Shown piece after piece: positions 8,128-18,413 of a stretch of 64,000 nucleotides of DNA (the stretch's first letter is position 1; every line of letters begins with the position of its first letter). The notes under the pieces are model-generated. The model saw only the letters and a program-made list of their open reading frames with translations, was not told the DNA's origin and made no database searches. The translations under genes and the position numbers were made by a program. The stretch lies in assembly GCF_008761635.1 (NCBI RefSeq), contig NZ_CP044344.1, forward strand, positions 1,240,001-1,304,000. The letters run 5' to 3'. The stretch comes from Nocardioides cynanchi. GTDB taxonomy: Bacteria > Actinomycetota > Actinomycetes > Propionibacteriales > Nocardioidaceae.

Positions 8128-10673
8128 CAGCGGAGCCGCTCGTTGGCCGGGTCGAGCAGCGGCGTGGCATCCACCGAGCCGACGGTCACCGGGTAGAGCT
8201 CCTCCATGTACGACACCGCCAGCTCGTTGCCGATCCGCGCCTCGTCGACCGGCAGGTAGGCCATCAGCACGTGCTTGCCCAGCGAGGGAGCCGAGCCGGC
8301 GCTGGTGACGTAGGGGTGGTGGCCGTGCCCGTCGGTCAGCGCGCCGCCGTCGCGGGTCAGGATCGGCTCGCCGCCGAGCATGTAGCGCTTGGTCCCGGAC
8401 GCGGAGGTGTGGTCGTCGACGGTCAGCGTGCACAGGACCGAGGCGGCGGGCGCCTCGCGCTGGGCGAGGTAGGCGTCGCGGCCCACGAAGTCCGCCGCCT
8501 TGACCTTGGGCCGCTGCATGCCGGCCTCCACGATGGTCCGCTCGGCGTCGAGCTCCGCGCCGTACGCGCGATAGCCCTTCTCGATCCGGCCGGTGGTGCC
8601 GTACACACCGATCCCGACCGGCACCGCACCGTGCGGGCGACCGGCCTCGAGCAGCGCCTCCCAGAGGGCCGCGGCGTCGGACATCGCGACGTAGAGCTCC
8701 CAGCCCAGCTCGCCGACGTAGGAGATCCGCGACGCCAGCACGGTGACCGTGCCGCCACCGGCGACGCGTACGGCGAGCTCGCGGCAGGTCAGGAAGCCGA
8801 AGCCCGCGTCGCTCAGGTCGTCGTCGGCCAGGCTGCTGAGGATGTCGCGGGCCCGCGGCCCCCACAGGCCGATGGTCGAGACCTCGTCGGTGCGGTCGGT
8901 CAGCGTGGTGGAGGCGTCGGGCGAGACCTGCGCGAGCTGGTCCCCGAAGGTCTTGCGGTCGGCCATGCCGTGGGCGCCACCGGTGACCACGCGGAAGTGG
9001 TCGTCGCCCAGGCGCATCACGGTGAGGTCGGACAGGAAGCCACCGCGTGCGTCGAGCACCGGCGTGTAGATCACCTTGCCGACGGCGACGTCGCACTGCG
9101 CGACGCAGGTGCGCTGCACCGCGGCCAGCGCCTCGGGTCCCTCGATGTCGAAGACGCAGAAGGCGCTCAGGTCGACGACCCCGGCGGCCTCGCGCATCCG
9201 CAGGTGCTCGGCGTTGATGATCGGGCTCCACCAGCGCGCGTCCCACTCGTGCTCGCGGGGCATCACGGCGTCGCCGTACTGCTCGAGGAGCTCGGCGTTG
9301 GACTCGTACCAGAACGGGCGCTCCCAGCCGGCGGTCTCGTAGAACACCGCGCCGAGCTTCTTCTGTGACTCGTTCATCGGCGAGAGCCGCTGGTCGCGGT
9401 CCGACTCGTACTGCTCGCTGGGGTGGATGATCCCGTAGGTCTTGATGAACGACTCGGTCGTGCGCAGCCGGGTGTGCTCGCGGCGGCCCTGGTGGGCGTG
9501 GAACCGGGCGATGTCGCTGTGGTGGATGTCGATCTCCGACCAGCCCTGCGTCATCTGCTCGGCGACCGCGCGGCCGACGCCGGGACCCTCCTTGATCCAG
9601 ACCGCGGCCGCGGTCCAGAGACCGCCGACCTCGCTCTCGCCCAGGATCGGGTTGCCGTCGCAGGTCAGCGAGAGCAGGCCGTTGATGGCGTAGCGCATCT
9701 CGGCGCCCTCGGCACCGAGGAGCTCCGGCATCAGCTCGTAGGCCTGCTCCAGCTGCGGGTCGAAGTCGTCGGAGGTGAAGGGCATCTCGGTCGGGGACAG
9801 CTTCGACTGCTCGATGGTCGGGATGTCCTCGGGCTCGTGCAGGATCGCGCGGTGGGCGTAGGAGCCCACCTCCATGTCGGCGCCGTGCTGGCGCTCGTAG
9901 CAGAACGTGTCCATGTCGCGGACGATCGGGAAGGAGATCTCACCCTCGCGCTCGGCCAGCTGGGGACACGGGCCCACGCTGATCATCTGGTGCACGGCCG
10001 GGGTGAGGGGGATCTTGATGCCCGCCATGTCGCCGATCTTGGGGCTCCACACGCCGCACGCGATCACCACGGTCGAGGTCTCGATGTCACCCTCGCTGGT
10101 GCGCACCCGGGTGATCCGGCGTCCGGTCGGGGTGTCCTCGACGTCGAGGCCGAGCACCTCGACGTTGGGGACGACGGTCAGCGCGTCGAGCGCCATTGCC
10201 TCCTCGCGCATGATCGTGCCGGCCCGCAGCGAGTCGACGACGCCGACGCCGGGGGTCCAGAACGCGCCGATGAACTGGTCGGTCTCGATGAACGGGACCT
10301 TCTCCTTGACGAACTCCGGGCTGACCAGCTCGGACTCGATGCCCCAGGCGCGGGCGCTCGACATCCGGCGGCGCAGCTCCTCCATCCGCTCCTCGGTGCG
10401 GGCGATCTCGAAGCCACCGCACTGGGTGAAGACGCCCATCTCCTGGTACTGCCGCACGGAGTCCAGGGTCAGGTCGGCGATCTCGCGCGAGTGGTCCACG
10501 GTGAAGATGAAGTTCGAGGCGTGCCCGGTGGACCCGCCGGGGTTGGGCAGCGGGCCCTTGTCCAGCTGGACGATGTCGCGCCAGCCGAGCCGCGCCAGGT
10601 GCTGCACGAGGCTGTTGCCGACGATGCCGGCCCCGATCACGACGACGCGGGCGGTGGGAGGAACGGTGGCCAT
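8127..10673 (-). CDS. Dimethylglycine/sarcosine dehydrogenase-like flavoprotein (DAO-FAO_M-GcvT)
   Basis: An 848-residue two-part enzyme of the mitochondrial dimethylglycine dehydrogenase type. The N-terminal half is a D-amino-acid-oxidase-fold FAD domain with GAGIVGNSL at residues 14-22. A GGSTGHASNF segment contains His51, aligned with the histidine that binds FAD covalently in rat dimethylglycine dehydrogenase. The C-terminal half is a GcvT-like folate domain (from about residue 440), which would catch the released methyl as methylene-THF. Substrate is N,N-dimethylglycine or sarcosine by context. A GAGGAAG site precedes the ATG at 10673. It heads the dehydrogenase-etfB-etfA operon, with an operator-like palindrome 50 bases upstream. 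Confidence 0.88.
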   Translation of the reverse strand: MATVPPTARVVVIGAGIVGNSLVQHLARLGWRDIVQLDKGPLPNPGGSTGHASNFIFTVDHSREIADLTLDSVRQYQEMGVFTQCGGFEIARTEERMEELRRRMSSARAWGIESELVSPEFVKEKVPFIETDQFIGAFWTPGVGVVDSLRAGTIMREEAMALDALTVVPNVEVLGLDVEDTPTGRRITRVRTSEGDIETSTVVIACGVWSPKIGDMAGIKIPLTPAVHQMISVGPCPQLAEREGEISFPIVRDMDTFCYERQHGADMEVGSYAHRAILHEPEDIPTIEQSKLSPTEMPFTSDDFDPQLEQAYELMPELLGAEGAEMRYAINGLLSLTCDGNPILGESEVGGLWTAAAVWIKEGPGVGRAVAEQMTQGWSEIDIHHSDIARFHAHQGRREHTRLRTTESFIKTYGIIHPSEQYESDRDQRLSPMNESQKKLGAVFYETAGWERPFWYESNAELLEQYGDAVMPREHEWDARWWSPIINAEHLRMREAAGVVDLSAFCVFDIEGPEALAAVQRTCVAQCDVAVGKVIYTPVLDARGGFLSDLTVMRLGDDHFRVVTGGAHGMADRKTFGDQLAQVSPDASTTLTDRTDEVSTIGLWGPRARDILSSLADDDLSDAGFGFLTCRELAVRVAGGGTVTVLASRISYVGELGWELYVAMSDAAALWEALLEAGRPHGAVPVGIGVYGTTGRIEKGYRAYGAELDAERTIVEAGMQRPKVKAADFVGRDAYLAQREAPAASVLCTLTVDDHTSASGTKRYMLGGEPILTRDGGALTDGHGHHPYVTSAGSAPSLGKHVLMAYLPVDEARIGNELAVSYMEELYPVTVGSVDATPLLDPANERLR

Positions 10674-10722
10674 GGACTTCCTCGATCTCTGCCGGCGGGC
10701 TCCGCCGTACGGATGCTACGGA

Positions 10723-10741
10723 TGTTGCGCTATGTGCAACA
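10723..10741. promoter_or_regulatory. Candidate IclR-type operator upstream of the dimethylglycine dehydrogenase operon
   Basis: A palindrome TGTTGC-N7-GCAACA, 50 bases before the dehydrogenase start. The same layout recurs at 18298-18316 and, degenerate, at 27739-27757. A half-site pair is at 19221-19258. All lie in promoters of choline/betaine genes, so a shared regulator is likely; the IclR protein at 18414-19199 is the natural candidate by position. Confidence 0.55.
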
Positions 10742-10746
10742 TAAAG

Positions 10747-10754
10747 CGTGATAC
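10747..10754 (-). promoter_or_regulatory. Conserved CGTGATAC element (promoter or second half-site)
   Basis: CGTGATAC lies exactly 16 bases from TGTTGCGC here and again at 27763-27770 before the MetF-like gene. On the minus strand this reads GTATCACG-N16-GCGCAACA. Equal spacing in two promoters suggests a core promoter element or a composite operator. Confidence 0.4.
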
Positions 10755-10775
10755 GGAACAGGATAAACCATCACG

Positions 10776-10809
10776 GGTACCCGGCCGGGTGTCAACCCGG
10801 CCGGGTACC
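10776..10809 (-). terminator. Hairpin downstream of the betaine transporter operon
   Basis: A perfect 15-bp stem (10776-10790 pairs with 10795-10809) around the loop GTCA. It starts 22 bases after the stop of the substrate-binding protein gene. There is no clear U-tract, so it may end transcription weakly or protect the 3' end of the mRNA. It also separates the transporter operon from the next promoter. Confidence 0.6.
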
Positions 10810-10831
10810 GGTGTCAGGTCCGGTCAGCCGG

Positions 10832-11809
10832 TCAGCTGGTGGCGCCGGTCCCCTGCAGCCAGGCGGCGACCTTGTCCGGGTTGGCGTCGATCCACTTCTG
10901 GGCGGCGTCGGCCGGCTTCATCCCGTCCTTGGCGATGTACTGCGAGACCAGGTTCTGGTCGTCGTTGGTCCAGTTGAAGTTCTTGACCAGCGTGGCCGCC
11001 GGCGACCCGGAGTCGTCGAACTTCTTCGAGATCAGCTTGTTCAGGTGGTACGGCGGGTAGTCGCAGGCCACCTTCGCGGGGTCGGAGTCGCAGCCCGGCG
11101 TGTACTTGGGCAGGTTCACCTTGACCAGCTTCATCTCCGAGAAGAACCACTGCGGCTCGTAGAAGTACGCCAGCAGCGGCGTCTTGTTCTTCTCCGCGCT
11201 GCGGAAGCTCTGGATCAGCGCCGCCTCGCTGCCGCCGACCACGACCTGGTAGTTCAGGTTGAGGTTCTTGACCAGTGCCTCGTCGTTGGTGACGTACGAC
11301 GGGTCGCCGTCGAGCAGCTGGCCCTTGCCCCCGGACTCACTGGTCTTGAACATCGAGGCGTACTTGTTAAGGTTCTTCCAGTTGGTGATGTCGGGGTACT
11401 TCTGGGCCATCCACGGCGGTACGTACCAGCCGATGATGCCTTCGTTGCCGGTCTGGCCGGCGTCCACCACGGTCTTCTGGTCGGTGATGTACTTCTTGAC
11501 CAGGTCGGCGTGGCCCCAGTTCTCCAGGATCGTGTCGATCGTGCCGCTGGACATGCCCTGCCAGCCGACCTCCTCCTTCACGTTCTTGTAGCTGACGTTG
11601 CAGCCGAGCTTGGAGGCGGCGAGGTCGCCCACGACGTAGGCGTCCGAGACGTAGCCGGTCCACGGGTTGACCGCGATGTTGAAGTTGCCGCAGGCCTTGG
11701 TCCCGCCCGCGGTCGTGTTGTTCTTGATGCCTCCGCCGCCGCAGGCGGTCAGCAGCAGTGCTGCCGCTGCCACCACCCCGAACAGTCGGACCTGGGTGGT
11801 TCTTCTCAT
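10832..11809 (-). CDS. Glycine betaine ABC transporter substrate-binding lipoprotein (ProX/OpuAC type)
   Basis: A 325-residue OpuAC-domain protein. The N-terminus has a positively charged start, a hydrophobic run and a lipobox (LLTAC) with the lipid-modified Cys at residue 23, so it should be anchored outside the membrane. Aromatic clusters such as NPWTGYVSDAY, LENWGH and WYVPPWMAQKYPDI resemble the tryptophan cage that holds quaternary ammonium groups in this family. It would capture glycine betaine or choline for the transporter encoded just upstream. A 54-base gap separates it from the permease gene, so it is last in the five-gene operon. The exact ligand is not shown by sequence. Confidence 0.9.
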   Translation of the reverse strand: MRRTTQVRLFGVVAAAALLLTACGGGGIKNNTTAGGTKACGNFNIAVNPWTGYVSDAYVVGDLAASKLGCNVSYKNVKEEVGWQGMSSGTIDTILENWGHADLVKKYITDQKTVVDAGQTGNEGIIGWYVPPWMAQKYPDITNWKNLNKYASMFKTSESGGKGQLLDGDPSYVTNDEALVKNLNLNYQVVVGGSEAALIQSFRSAEKNKTPLLAYFYEPQWFFSEMKLVKVNLPKYTPGCDSDPAKVACDYPPYHLNKLISKKFDDSGSPAATLVKNFNWTNDDQNLVSQYIAKDGMKPADAAQKWIDANPDKVAAWLQGTGATS

Positions 11810-11863
11810 GCGATTCCTTCTTCCGTCGGGTTCCGTGTGTTGATCCAGGAGGCTGTGCTGTGC

Positions 11864-13969
11864 TCAGGCGCGGCCGTATCTGGCAGCCGTGTAACGGGCG
11901 ACTCGATCCAGCATCACCCCCAAGGCGGTGATGGCGATGCCGGCCGCCAGGCCCTTCCCGAACAGCTGGTCCTGCGAGAACCCCGAGACGACGAGGTAGC
12001 CGAGGCTGCCGCCGCCGACCAGACCGCCGATCACCACGACGGACAGCACGTAGAGCAGGCCCTGGTTGGTCGCGAGCACGAGGGACTCGCGGGCCATCGG
12101 GATCTGGACCTTGAGGATCATCTGCCAGCTGGTGATGCCCGAGGCCTGAGCCGCCTCCACCGTGGTCGCCGAGACGCCGCGGATGCCGTCGGCGACGAGC
12201 TTGGTCGCGATCGGTACGCCGTACGCCACCGCCGCCACGATCGCGGTGAAGCGGCTCGCACCGAACAGCGCCAGCGCAGGCACCAGGTAGACGAACGACG
12301 GGATCGTCTGGAAGGTGTCGAGGAACGGCCGGACCCAGACGTCGATGAGTCGGTTGCGTCCCATGGCGACACCCAGCACGACCGCGCTGATCATCACCAG
12401 GATGGTGGCGACCAGGGTCATGGTCAGGGTGATCATCGTGTCGTTCCACAGGCCGGTGCCCAGGATGATCGCCAGGCACACCGCGACCGAGACCAGCGCC
12501 CGCCAGCCGCCGAGGACCAGCCCGGCCGCCAGCAGCACGAACGCCATCAGCCACCACGGCGAGTTGGCCATCAGGTTCTGCAACGGGTTGAGGAGCCCGT
12601 AGGAGACCGCGTTCTTGAAGCCCGTGGTGACCGTGTCCACGTGGTTGACGAACCAGTTCACGAAGTCGTTGACCTTCGCCGCCAGGTCGGTGCCGACGTT
12701 CCAGGACTCGGGGAACAGCGCGAGGTTGAGGTACTGACGGGAGAGGTAGACCGCGACCAGCACGGGGACCACGGCCAGGCCGAGCACGAGGCGGCGCATC
12801 AGCGCCGAGGGCCGGCGTCGGGCGACCCGGTGGTCCTGGCTGGCCCAGCGGGGAAGCCGCTCCAGCACGACGCTGGTCATCATCACACCCATGCCGGACA
12901 CCGACGCGATCCGGCCCTGCACGTGCTCACGACGCTCGCTGGCCGCGGTCGTGGTGCGGTCGAGCATGATCGCGATCGCCACGATCAGCATGCCCGAGAC
13001 GGTCGCGGTGCCGACATCGAGGTTGGTCAGGGCGTTGCTCACGTCCTGGCCGAGGCCGGGGCCCGCCACGAACGCCGCGATCACGGCCATCGAGAGAGCC
13101 GCCATCGTGCACTGGTTGAGACCGACCACGATCGTGCGCCGGGCCATCGGCAGCTGGACCTTGCGGAGCAGCTGGCGGGTGGTCAGCCCCATCGACCCCG
13201 CCGCCTCGATCGTCGACTCCGGCACGGTCCTGATGCCGTGCTCGGTGATCCGGACCAACGGGGGCAGCGCGTAGATGAAGGTGAGCACCACCGCCGCGGA
13301 CGGGCCGATGCCGAAGATCAGGGACAACGGTGAGAGGTAGGCGAACGACGGCATCGTCTGCATCACGTCGAGCACCGGCGTCACTGCGGCCGACAGCCAC
13401 CGGCGCCGGGACATCGCGATGCCGAGCGGGAGCCCGACGATGACGCAGGCCACGACCGAGATCACGGTGATGATCAGGGTGTCCACGCCGTCCTGCCAGA
13501 ATCCACCGAACCCGAAGAGCATGACCGTGACGGCCACCACGAGGGCGTAGCGCACTCCGGCCGCGGCCAGCCCGATCCAGGCCAGCAGCGCGACCACACC
13601 GATCCAGCCGATCTCGGGCACCGGCCGCGGCGGCGACGGGACGCTCACCCACGACTGGAGCTTCGCGACCAGCCAGTTGAAGAAGTCCGTGATGTTGCCG
13701 ATCACGCCGTGGAAGAACCAGTTGGTCTGGGCCGAGGCCTGGATGCTGTCGCGCAGGTGGTTGATCCAGGTGTGGAAGCCGTTCAGCTGCTGGAACGGGA
13801 CCGCGAGCGTGGCGTGGCCCCGGAACAGCAGCCAGCCGACGACCCACACCACGGCGACCGCGCCGAGCTTGAGACCGGTACGACGCTTCTCGACCGGAGC
13901 GGCCCGCGGCTGTTCCTCCTTGGGAACAGCCGGCCCGGGCCGCGACTCGGAGGTCACGAGCACGCTCAC
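11864..13969 (-). CDS. Fused double permease of the glycine betaine ABC transporter (ProW type)
   Basis: A 701-residue membrane protein with two full permease modules in one chain. Module one (about residues 165-385) has the EAA-type loop [25 protein letters not shown]. Module two (about 500-690) has [25 protein letters not shown]. Usual ProW proteins carry one such module of about 300 residues and work as a dimer, so this chain is in effect a covalent dimer. The GTG start at 13969 overlaps the ATPase stop (GTGA), and the longer upstream frame is a shadow of the ATPase gene. Each module is preceded by a W/F-rich segment ([18 protein letters not shown]) of unknown role. Confidence 0.88.
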   Translation of the reverse strand: MSVLVTSESRPGPAVPKEEQPRAAPVEKRRTGLKLGAVAVVWVVGWLLFRGHATLAVPFQQLNGFHTWINHLRDSIQASAQTNWFFHGVIGNITDFFNWLVAKLQSWVSVPSPPRPVPEIGWIGVVALLAWIGLAAAGVRYALVVAVTVMLFGFGGFWQDGVDTLIITVISVVACVIVGLPLGIAMSRRRWLSAAVTPVLDVMQTMPSFAYLSPLSLIFGIGPSAAVVLTFIYALPPLVRITEHGIRTVPESTIEAAGSMGLTTRQLLRKVQLPMARRTIVVGLNQCTMAALSMAVIAAFVAGPGLGQDVSNALTNLDVGTATVSGMLIVAIAIMLDRTTTAASERREHVQGRIASVSGMGVMMTSVVLERLPRWASQDHRVARRRPSALMRRLVLGLAVVPVLVAVYLSRQYLNLALFPESWNVGTDLAAKVNDFVNWFVNHVDTVTTGFKNAVSYGLLNPLQNLMANSPWWLMAFVLLAAGLVLGGWRALVSVAVCLAIILGTGLWNDTMITLTMTLVATILVMISAVVLGVAMGRNRLIDVWVRPFLDTFQTIPSFVYLVPALALFGASRFTAIVAAVAYGVPIATKLVADGIRGVSATTVEAAQASGITSWQMILKVQIPMARESLVLATNQGLLYVLSVVVIGGLVGGGSLGYLVVSGFSQDQLFGKGLAAGIAITALGVMLDRVARYTAARYGRA

Positions 13970-15042
13970 GACCGGTGCTCCTCCGCCACCACGACGCGGA
14001 GGATGTCCTCGTCGTCCACGACGCCGACCACCTTGTCGCCGTCCACGACCCGGCACGGCCCCCGGTTGTCGAGCACCGCCCGTGCCGCTTCGCGCACGAC
14101 CTGGTCGGCCTGGAGTGCCGGGCCCTCGATGGCCTCGTCGCCGTTGACCGGGCGCATCACCCACTTCAGGGTCAGCACGTGCGACTTGGGGACGTCGGAG
14201 ACGAAGTCGCGCACGTAGTCGTCGGCCGGAGCCCCGACGACCTCGTCGGGCCGCCCGACCTGGACGACCTCGCCGTCGCGCATGATCAGGATCCGGTCGC
14301 CGAGCTTGAGCGCCTCGGCCAGGTCGTGGGTGATGAAGACCATCGTCTTGCCCACCTCGTGGTGCAACCGGATGACCTCGTTCTGCATGTCGCGCCGGAT
14401 CAGGGGGTCGAGGGCCGAGAACGGCTCGTCGAAGAGGAGCACGTCCGGGTCGGCCGCCAGGGCCCGGGCCAGGCCCACGCGCTGCTGCATGCCGCCGGAG
14501 AGCTGGTCGGGGTAGGACCGCTCGTAGCCGGAGAGGCCGACCAGGTCCACCATCTCCTGCGCCCGGTCGCGTCGCTCGCTGCGGTCCTCGCCGCGGACCT
14601 CGAGGCCGAAGGCGATGTTGTCGAGCACCTGGCGGTGCGGCAGGAGGCCGAAGTGCTGGAAGACCATGCCGACCCGCTTGCGACGCAGGTCGCGCAGTGC
14701 CTTCTCGTCGGCACTGGTGACCTCGTCGTCGCCCAGGTGCACCGTCCCGGCGGTCGGCTCGATCAGGCGGGTCAGCATCCGGACCAGGGTCGACTTCCCA
14801 GAGCCGGACAGGCCCATCACCACGAAGACCTCGCCGGGTGCGACCTCGAACGAGACGTCCTTGACGGCCATCACGCAGCCGGTCTTCTCCTGGAGGTCCT
14901 TACGCGAGAGATCGGCGTCGGGGGTACCGATGATCTTCTCGGAGCGGTTGCCGAAGATCTTCCAGAGGCCGTCCACCTTCAGGGCGGGGTCGGTGGAGCC
15001 GCCGGTGGTGGCCCGGGCGGGCTCGATCGTGGGCGCGGTCAT
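13966..15042 (-). CDS. Glycine betaine ABC transporter ATP-binding protein (ProV type)
   Basis: A 358-residue ATPase with Walker [10 protein letters not shown], signature [15 protein letters not shown], Walker [15 protein letters not shown] and the H-loop [13 protein letters not shown]. The N-terminal extension ([21 protein letters not shown]) and the HFGLLPHR segment are typical of ProV/OpuAA ATPases of quaternary-amine importers. The C-terminus has a CBS-like region ([19 protein letters not shown]), which in OpuA-type systems senses ionic strength; only about one CBS unit is visible. The ATG at 15042 overlaps the choline dehydrogenase stop (ATGA). It powers the fused permease next to it. 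Confidence 0.92.
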   Translation of the reverse strand: MTAPTIEPARATTGGSTDPALKVDGLWKIFGNRSEKIIGTPDADLSRKDLQEKTGCVMAVKDVSFEVAPGEVFVVMGLSGSGKSTLVRMLTRLIEPTAGTVHLGDDEVTSADEKALRDLRRKRVGMVFQHFGLLPHRQVLDNIAFGLEVRGEDRSERRDRAQEMVDLVGLSGYERSYPDQLSGGMQQRVGLARALAADPDVLLFDEPFSALDPLIRRDMQNEVIRLHHEVGKTMVFITHDLAEALKLGDRILIMRDGEVVQVGRPDEVVGAPADDYVRDFVSDVPKSHVLTLKWVMRPVNGDEAIEGPALQADQVVREAARAVLDNRGPCRVVDGDKVVGVVDDEDILRVVVAEEHRS

Positions 15043-16778
15043 CTGGCGACCTCCTGGGTGCCGGCCGGATCGGCCGGGTCGGCTGCCGGAACGGCGTTGC
15101 GGCCGTCGCCGGGCGGGTAGAGCGGCATGCGGTCGCGATGCCGGTAGTAGAGGACGTCGGCGGCGGGCAGGGGTGTGCGGCCGGCGATCAGGTCGGCCGC
15201 CTTCTCGGCGACCATCATCACCGGGGCGTAGATGTTGCCGTTGGTGACGTAGGGGAACACCGACGCGTCCACGACGCGCAGCCCTTCGGTGCCGTGCACG
15301 CCCATGGTGGTCGGGTCGACGACCGAGAGGTCGTCGGTGCCCATCCGGGCGGTGCACGAGGGGTGCAGAGCGGTCTCCGCGTCGCGGCGTACCCAGTCCA
15401 GGATCTCGTCGTCGGTCTCGACCGACGGGCCGGGCGAGAGCTCGCCGTCGTTGTACGCCGCGAACGCCGGCTGGTTGAGGATGTCGCGCGCCACCCGGAC
15501 GGCCTCGACCCACTCCCGCCGGTCGTTGGCCGTGGACAGGTAGTTGAACAGGATCGAGGGATGCTCACGCGGGTCGGTCGAGCGGATCCGGACGTGGCCC
15601 CGGGTGTCGGCGTACATCGGCCCGACGTGCACCTGGTAGCCGTGGCCCTCGGTGGGCGCCGACCCGTCGTACCGGATCGCGACCGGCAGGAAGTGGAACA
15701 TCAGGTTCGGGTAGTCGACGTCGTCGTTGCTGCGGCAGAAGCCGCCGCCCTCGAAGTGGTTGGTCGCGCCGAGCCCCCTGCGGTGGACCAGCCAGTTGTA
15801 GGCGATCCCGGGCCGGGCCCGCCAACGCAGACCGGGGGCGATGGAGACCGGCTGCTTCGAGGCGTACTGGATGTAGACCTCGAGGTGGTCCTGGAGGTTC
15901 TCCCCGACTCCCGGTGAGTGGTGTACGACGTCGATGCCGAGCCGACGCAGCAGGGCCTCGTCGCCGACACCGGACAGCTGGAGGAGCTGAGGGGTGTTGA
16001 AGGCACCGCCGCACAGGATCACCTCGCCGGCGCCGATGCTGCGCTTGCGGCGGCCGGGCAGCTCGCAGTCGACCCCGACCGCCCGCTTCCCCTCGAAGCG
16101 CACCCGGGTGACCAGGGTGTTGGTGAGGACGTCGAGGTTGGGCCGGTCCTGCACGGGGTGGAGGTAGGCCCGGGCGGCCGAGAGCCGCCGACCGCGGTGG
16201 ATGTTGCGGTCGAACCGCGCGAAGCCCTCCTGGCGGTAGCCGTTCACGTCGTCGGTGGCCGGGTAGCCGGCCTCCACTGCGGCCCGGAAGAACGCCGTGA
16301 ACAGCGGGTTGTCCGCCGGGCCGCGCTCGAGCACCAGCGGCCCGTCACCGCCGCGCCAGTCGTCCGCTCCGGCCAGGCAGGTCTCCATGCGCTTGAAGTA
16401 GGGCAGGCAGTGCAGGTAGTCCCACGTCTCCATGCCCGGGTCGGAGGCCCAGCGCTGGTAGTCCAGCGGGTTGCCGCGCTGGAAGATCATCCCGTTGATG
16501 CTGCTGGAGCCGCCCAGGACCTTGCCGCGCGCGTGGTAGACGGTGCGGCCGTTCATCGCCGGCTCGGGATCGGTCTCGTAGCGCCAGTCGTAGAACCTGC
16601 TGCCGATCGGGAAGGGCAGCGCCGCCGGCATGTGGATGAACGGGTCGATCCGGTAGTCCGAGCGGCCGGCCTCGAGCACCAGCACGCTGGTCCCCGGGTC
16701 CGCTGAGAGCCGGTTGGCCAGCGCCGAGCCGGCCGAGCCGCCACCGACGATCACCACGTCGTACCGGTCGCGCTTCAT
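15039..16778 (-). CDS. betA: Choline dehydrogenase (GMC flavoprotein)
   Basis: A 579-residue GMC oxidoreductase. It has the FAD-binding [14 protein letters not shown] at residues 11-24, the GMC blocks [15 protein letters not shown] and [16 protein letters not shown], and the active-site elements [10 protein letters not shown] and [20 protein letters not shown]. These match choline dehydrogenase, which oxidises choline to betaine aldehyde and passes electrons to the respiratory chain. The ATG at 16778 overlaps the aldehyde dehydrogenase stop (ATGA). The two enzymes thus catalyse consecutive steps and are co-translated. Other GMC alcohol substrates are possible, but gene order with betB and a betaine transporter makes choline the best call. 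Confidence 0.88.
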   Translation of the reverse strand: MKRDRYDVVIVGGGSAGSALANRLSADPGTSVLVLEAGRSDYRIDPFIHMPAALPFPIGSRFYDWRYETDPEPAMNGRTVYHARGKVLGGSSSINGMIFQRGNPLDYQRWASDPGMETWDYLHCLPYFKRMETCLAGADDWRGGDGPLVLERGPADNPLFTAFFRAAVEAGYPATDDVNGYRQEGFARFDRNIHRGRRLSAARAYLHPVQDRPNLDVLTNTLVTRVRFEGKRAVGVDCELPGRRKRSIGAGEVILCGGAFNTPQLLQLSGVGDEALLRRLGIDVVHHSPGVGENLQDHLEVYIQYASKQPVSIAPGLRWRARPGIAYNWLVHRRGLGATNHFEGGGFCRSNDDVDYPNLMFHFLPVAIRYDGSAPTEGHGYQVHVGPMYADTRGHVRIRSTDPREHPSILFNYLSTANDRREWVEAVRVARDILNQPAFAAYNDGELSPGPSVETDDEILDWVRRDAETALHPSCTARMGTDDLSVVDPTTMGVHGTEGLRVVDASVFPYVTNGNIYAPVMMVAEKAADLIAGRTPLPAADVLYYRHRDRMPLYPPGDGRNAVPAADPADPAGTQEVAR

Positions 16779-18271
16779 CGCGCCTCGTCGCTCGAGCCGG
16801 CCACGCCACCGAACCACCGTTGCGCCTGGGGGCGGATGTTGTGCCAGATGTGCTTGGTCTCGCGGTACTCCTCCAGCCCCGCCTGCCCGAGCTCGCGGCC
16901 GATGCCGGACTGCTTGTAGCCGCCCCACTCGGCCTGGGCGACGTAGGGGTGGTAGTCGTTGATCCAGACCGTGCCCATCCGCAGCCGGTTGGCCACGCGC
17001 TGGGCCTTGCCGGCGTCCTGCGTCCACACCGCGCCGGCGAGGCCGTAGATGCTGTCGTTGGCGATCGCGACCGCGTCGTCCTCGTCGGCGAACGTCTCCA
17101 CGGTGAGGACCGGCCCGAAGGACTCGTCCTGGGTCACCGACATCGCGCTGGTGCAGCCGTCGAGGATCGTCGGCAGGTAGTAGAAGCCCTCGGCGAGCGC
17201 GGGGTCGTCGGGTCGGGCGCCACCGCAGCGCAGGACGGCGCCCTCCGCGATCCCGGCGGCGACGTAGGCCTCGACCTTGTCGCGGTGGGCGGCACTGGTC
17301 AGCGGGCCGGTCTCGGCCTTCTCGTCGAAGGGGCCGCCCAGTCGGATGGTGCCGGCGCGGGCGACCAGCTCGTCGACGAACTCGTCGTGGATCGACTCCT
17401 CGACGAGCAGCCTGGCCCCGGCGGAGCAGACCTGGCCGGAGTGCAGGAACACCGCGGTGAGGGCGAGGTCGAGCGCCGCCCCGCGGTCGGCGTCCGCGAA
17501 GACGATGTTGGGGTTCTTCCCGCCGAGCTCGAGCGCGATCCGCTTCACGGTGCCGGAGGCCGCGGCCATCAGGGAACGTCCGGTGGCCAGTCCGCCGGTG
17601 AACGAGACCAGGTCGACCCGGGGGTCGACGGCCAGCGGCGCGCCGGCGTCCATGCCGGCGCCCAGGACCAGGTTGCCGACGCCGGGTGGCAGCCCGGCCT
17701 CCTCGAGCAGGCGCATCAGGTGGATGGCGGTGTGCGGGGTCAGCTCGCTCGGCTTGAGCACGAAGGTGTTGCCGGCCGCCAGGCAGGGCGCGACCTTCCA
17801 GGAGACCTGGAGCAGGGGGTAGTTCCACGGCGTGATCAGGGCGCAGACCCCGACCGGCTCGTGGACGATCCGGCTGACGACATCGGGGTTGCCGGTGTCG
17901 ACCACGCGGCCCGACTCCTCGGCAGCCACCCGCCCGTAGTGACGTACGACGGAGACCACGTCGGCAACGTCGTACTCGCTCTCGACCAGGCGCTTGCCGG
18001 TGTCCAGCGACTCGGCCCGGGCAAGGACGGCTGCGTCCCGCTCGAGCAGGTCCGCCAGCCGGAGCAGCAGGTCGCCGCGCTCACGAGCGGAGGTCGCCGG
18101 CCACGGACCCTCGTGGAAGGCCCGGTGAGCGGCCCCGATCGCGGCCGCGGTGTCGTCGGCCGACGCCTCGTCGACGGTGCCGACCAGGGTGCCGTCCGCC
18201 GGGCAGCGGATCTCGCGGCGGCCGCCCTGGCGCGCGGTCGACCACGCTCCGTCGACGTACAACTCCGCCAT
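16775..18271 (-). CDS. betB: Betaine aldehyde dehydrogenase
   Basis: A 498-residue aldehyde dehydrogenase. The catalytic cysteine is Cys282 in [13 protein letters not shown] and the general-base Glu is Glu248 in [12 protein letters not shown]. The NAD-binding region includes TPWNYPLLQ and FTGGLATGR. It would oxidise betaine aldehyde to glycine betaine with NAD(P)+ in the cytoplasm. I chose the ATG at 18271 (MAELYVDG) because GGAG lies nine bases before it and it gives the normal N-terminus; an ATG at 18295 is in frame but less supported. It is the first gene of the operon betB-betA-transporter, with a palindromic operator-like site 27 bases upstream. Confidence 0.9.
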   Translation of the reverse strand: MAELYVDGAWSTARQGGRREIRCPADGTLVGTVDEASADDTAAAIGAAHRAFHEGPWPATSARERGDLLLRLADLLERDAAVLARAESLDTGKRLVESEYDVADVVSVVRHYGRVAAEESGRVVDTGNPDVVSRIVHEPVGVCALITPWNYPLLQVSWKVAPCLAAGNTFVLKPSELTPHTAIHLMRLLEEAGLPPGVGNLVLGAGMDAGAPLAVDPRVDLVSFTGGLATGRSLMAAASGTVKRIALELGGKNPNIVFADADRGAALDLALTAVFLHSGQVCSAGARLLVEESIHDEFVDELVARAGTIRLGGPFDEKAETGPLTSAAHRDKVEAYVAAGIAEGAVLRCGGARPDDPALAEGFYYLPTILDGCTSAMSVTQDESFGPVLTVETFADEDDAVAIANDSIYGLAGAVWTQDAGKAQRVANRLRMGTVWINDYHPYVAQAEWGGYKQSGIGRELGQAGLEEYRETKHIWHNIRPQAQRWFGGVAGSSDEAR

Positions 18272-18297
18272 GATCCGGGCTCCATCCCTGCGCATGG

Positions 18298-18316
18298 TGT
18301 TGCGCGAACCGCAACC
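18298..18316. promoter_or_regulatory. Candidate IclR-type operator upstream of betB
   Basis: TGTTGC-N7-GCAACC, the same arrangement as the site before the dimethylglycine dehydrogenase gene. A second palindrome of the same half-sites in inverted order, TCGCAAC-N2-GTTGCGA, follows at 18328-18343. The pair sits 27-72 bases before the betB start. Confidence 0.5.
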
Positions 18317-18327
18317 AGCCGCCTCCT

Positions 18328-18343
18328 TCGCAACCCGTTGCGA
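18328..18343. promoter_or_regulatory. Second palindrome in the betB promoter
   Basis: A 16-base palindrome TCGCAAC-CC-GTTGCGA with 7-bp arms built from the GTTGC word that recurs in the other betaine promoters. It may be a second binding site for the same regulator. Confidence 0.4.
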
Positions 18344-18413
18344 TAGCAGTGAGGATGGTGCGACGAGCCCGCCACGTCAAGGATCGCCGGGATGTGGTCC
18401 GGCGACGCAGCGG

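Noticed and set aside
10748..13333. Plus-strand open frame of 861 codons antisense to the transporter
   Set aside because: Composition is His/Asp/Arg-rich without domains, and the opposite strand codes for a clear substrate-binding protein and permease.
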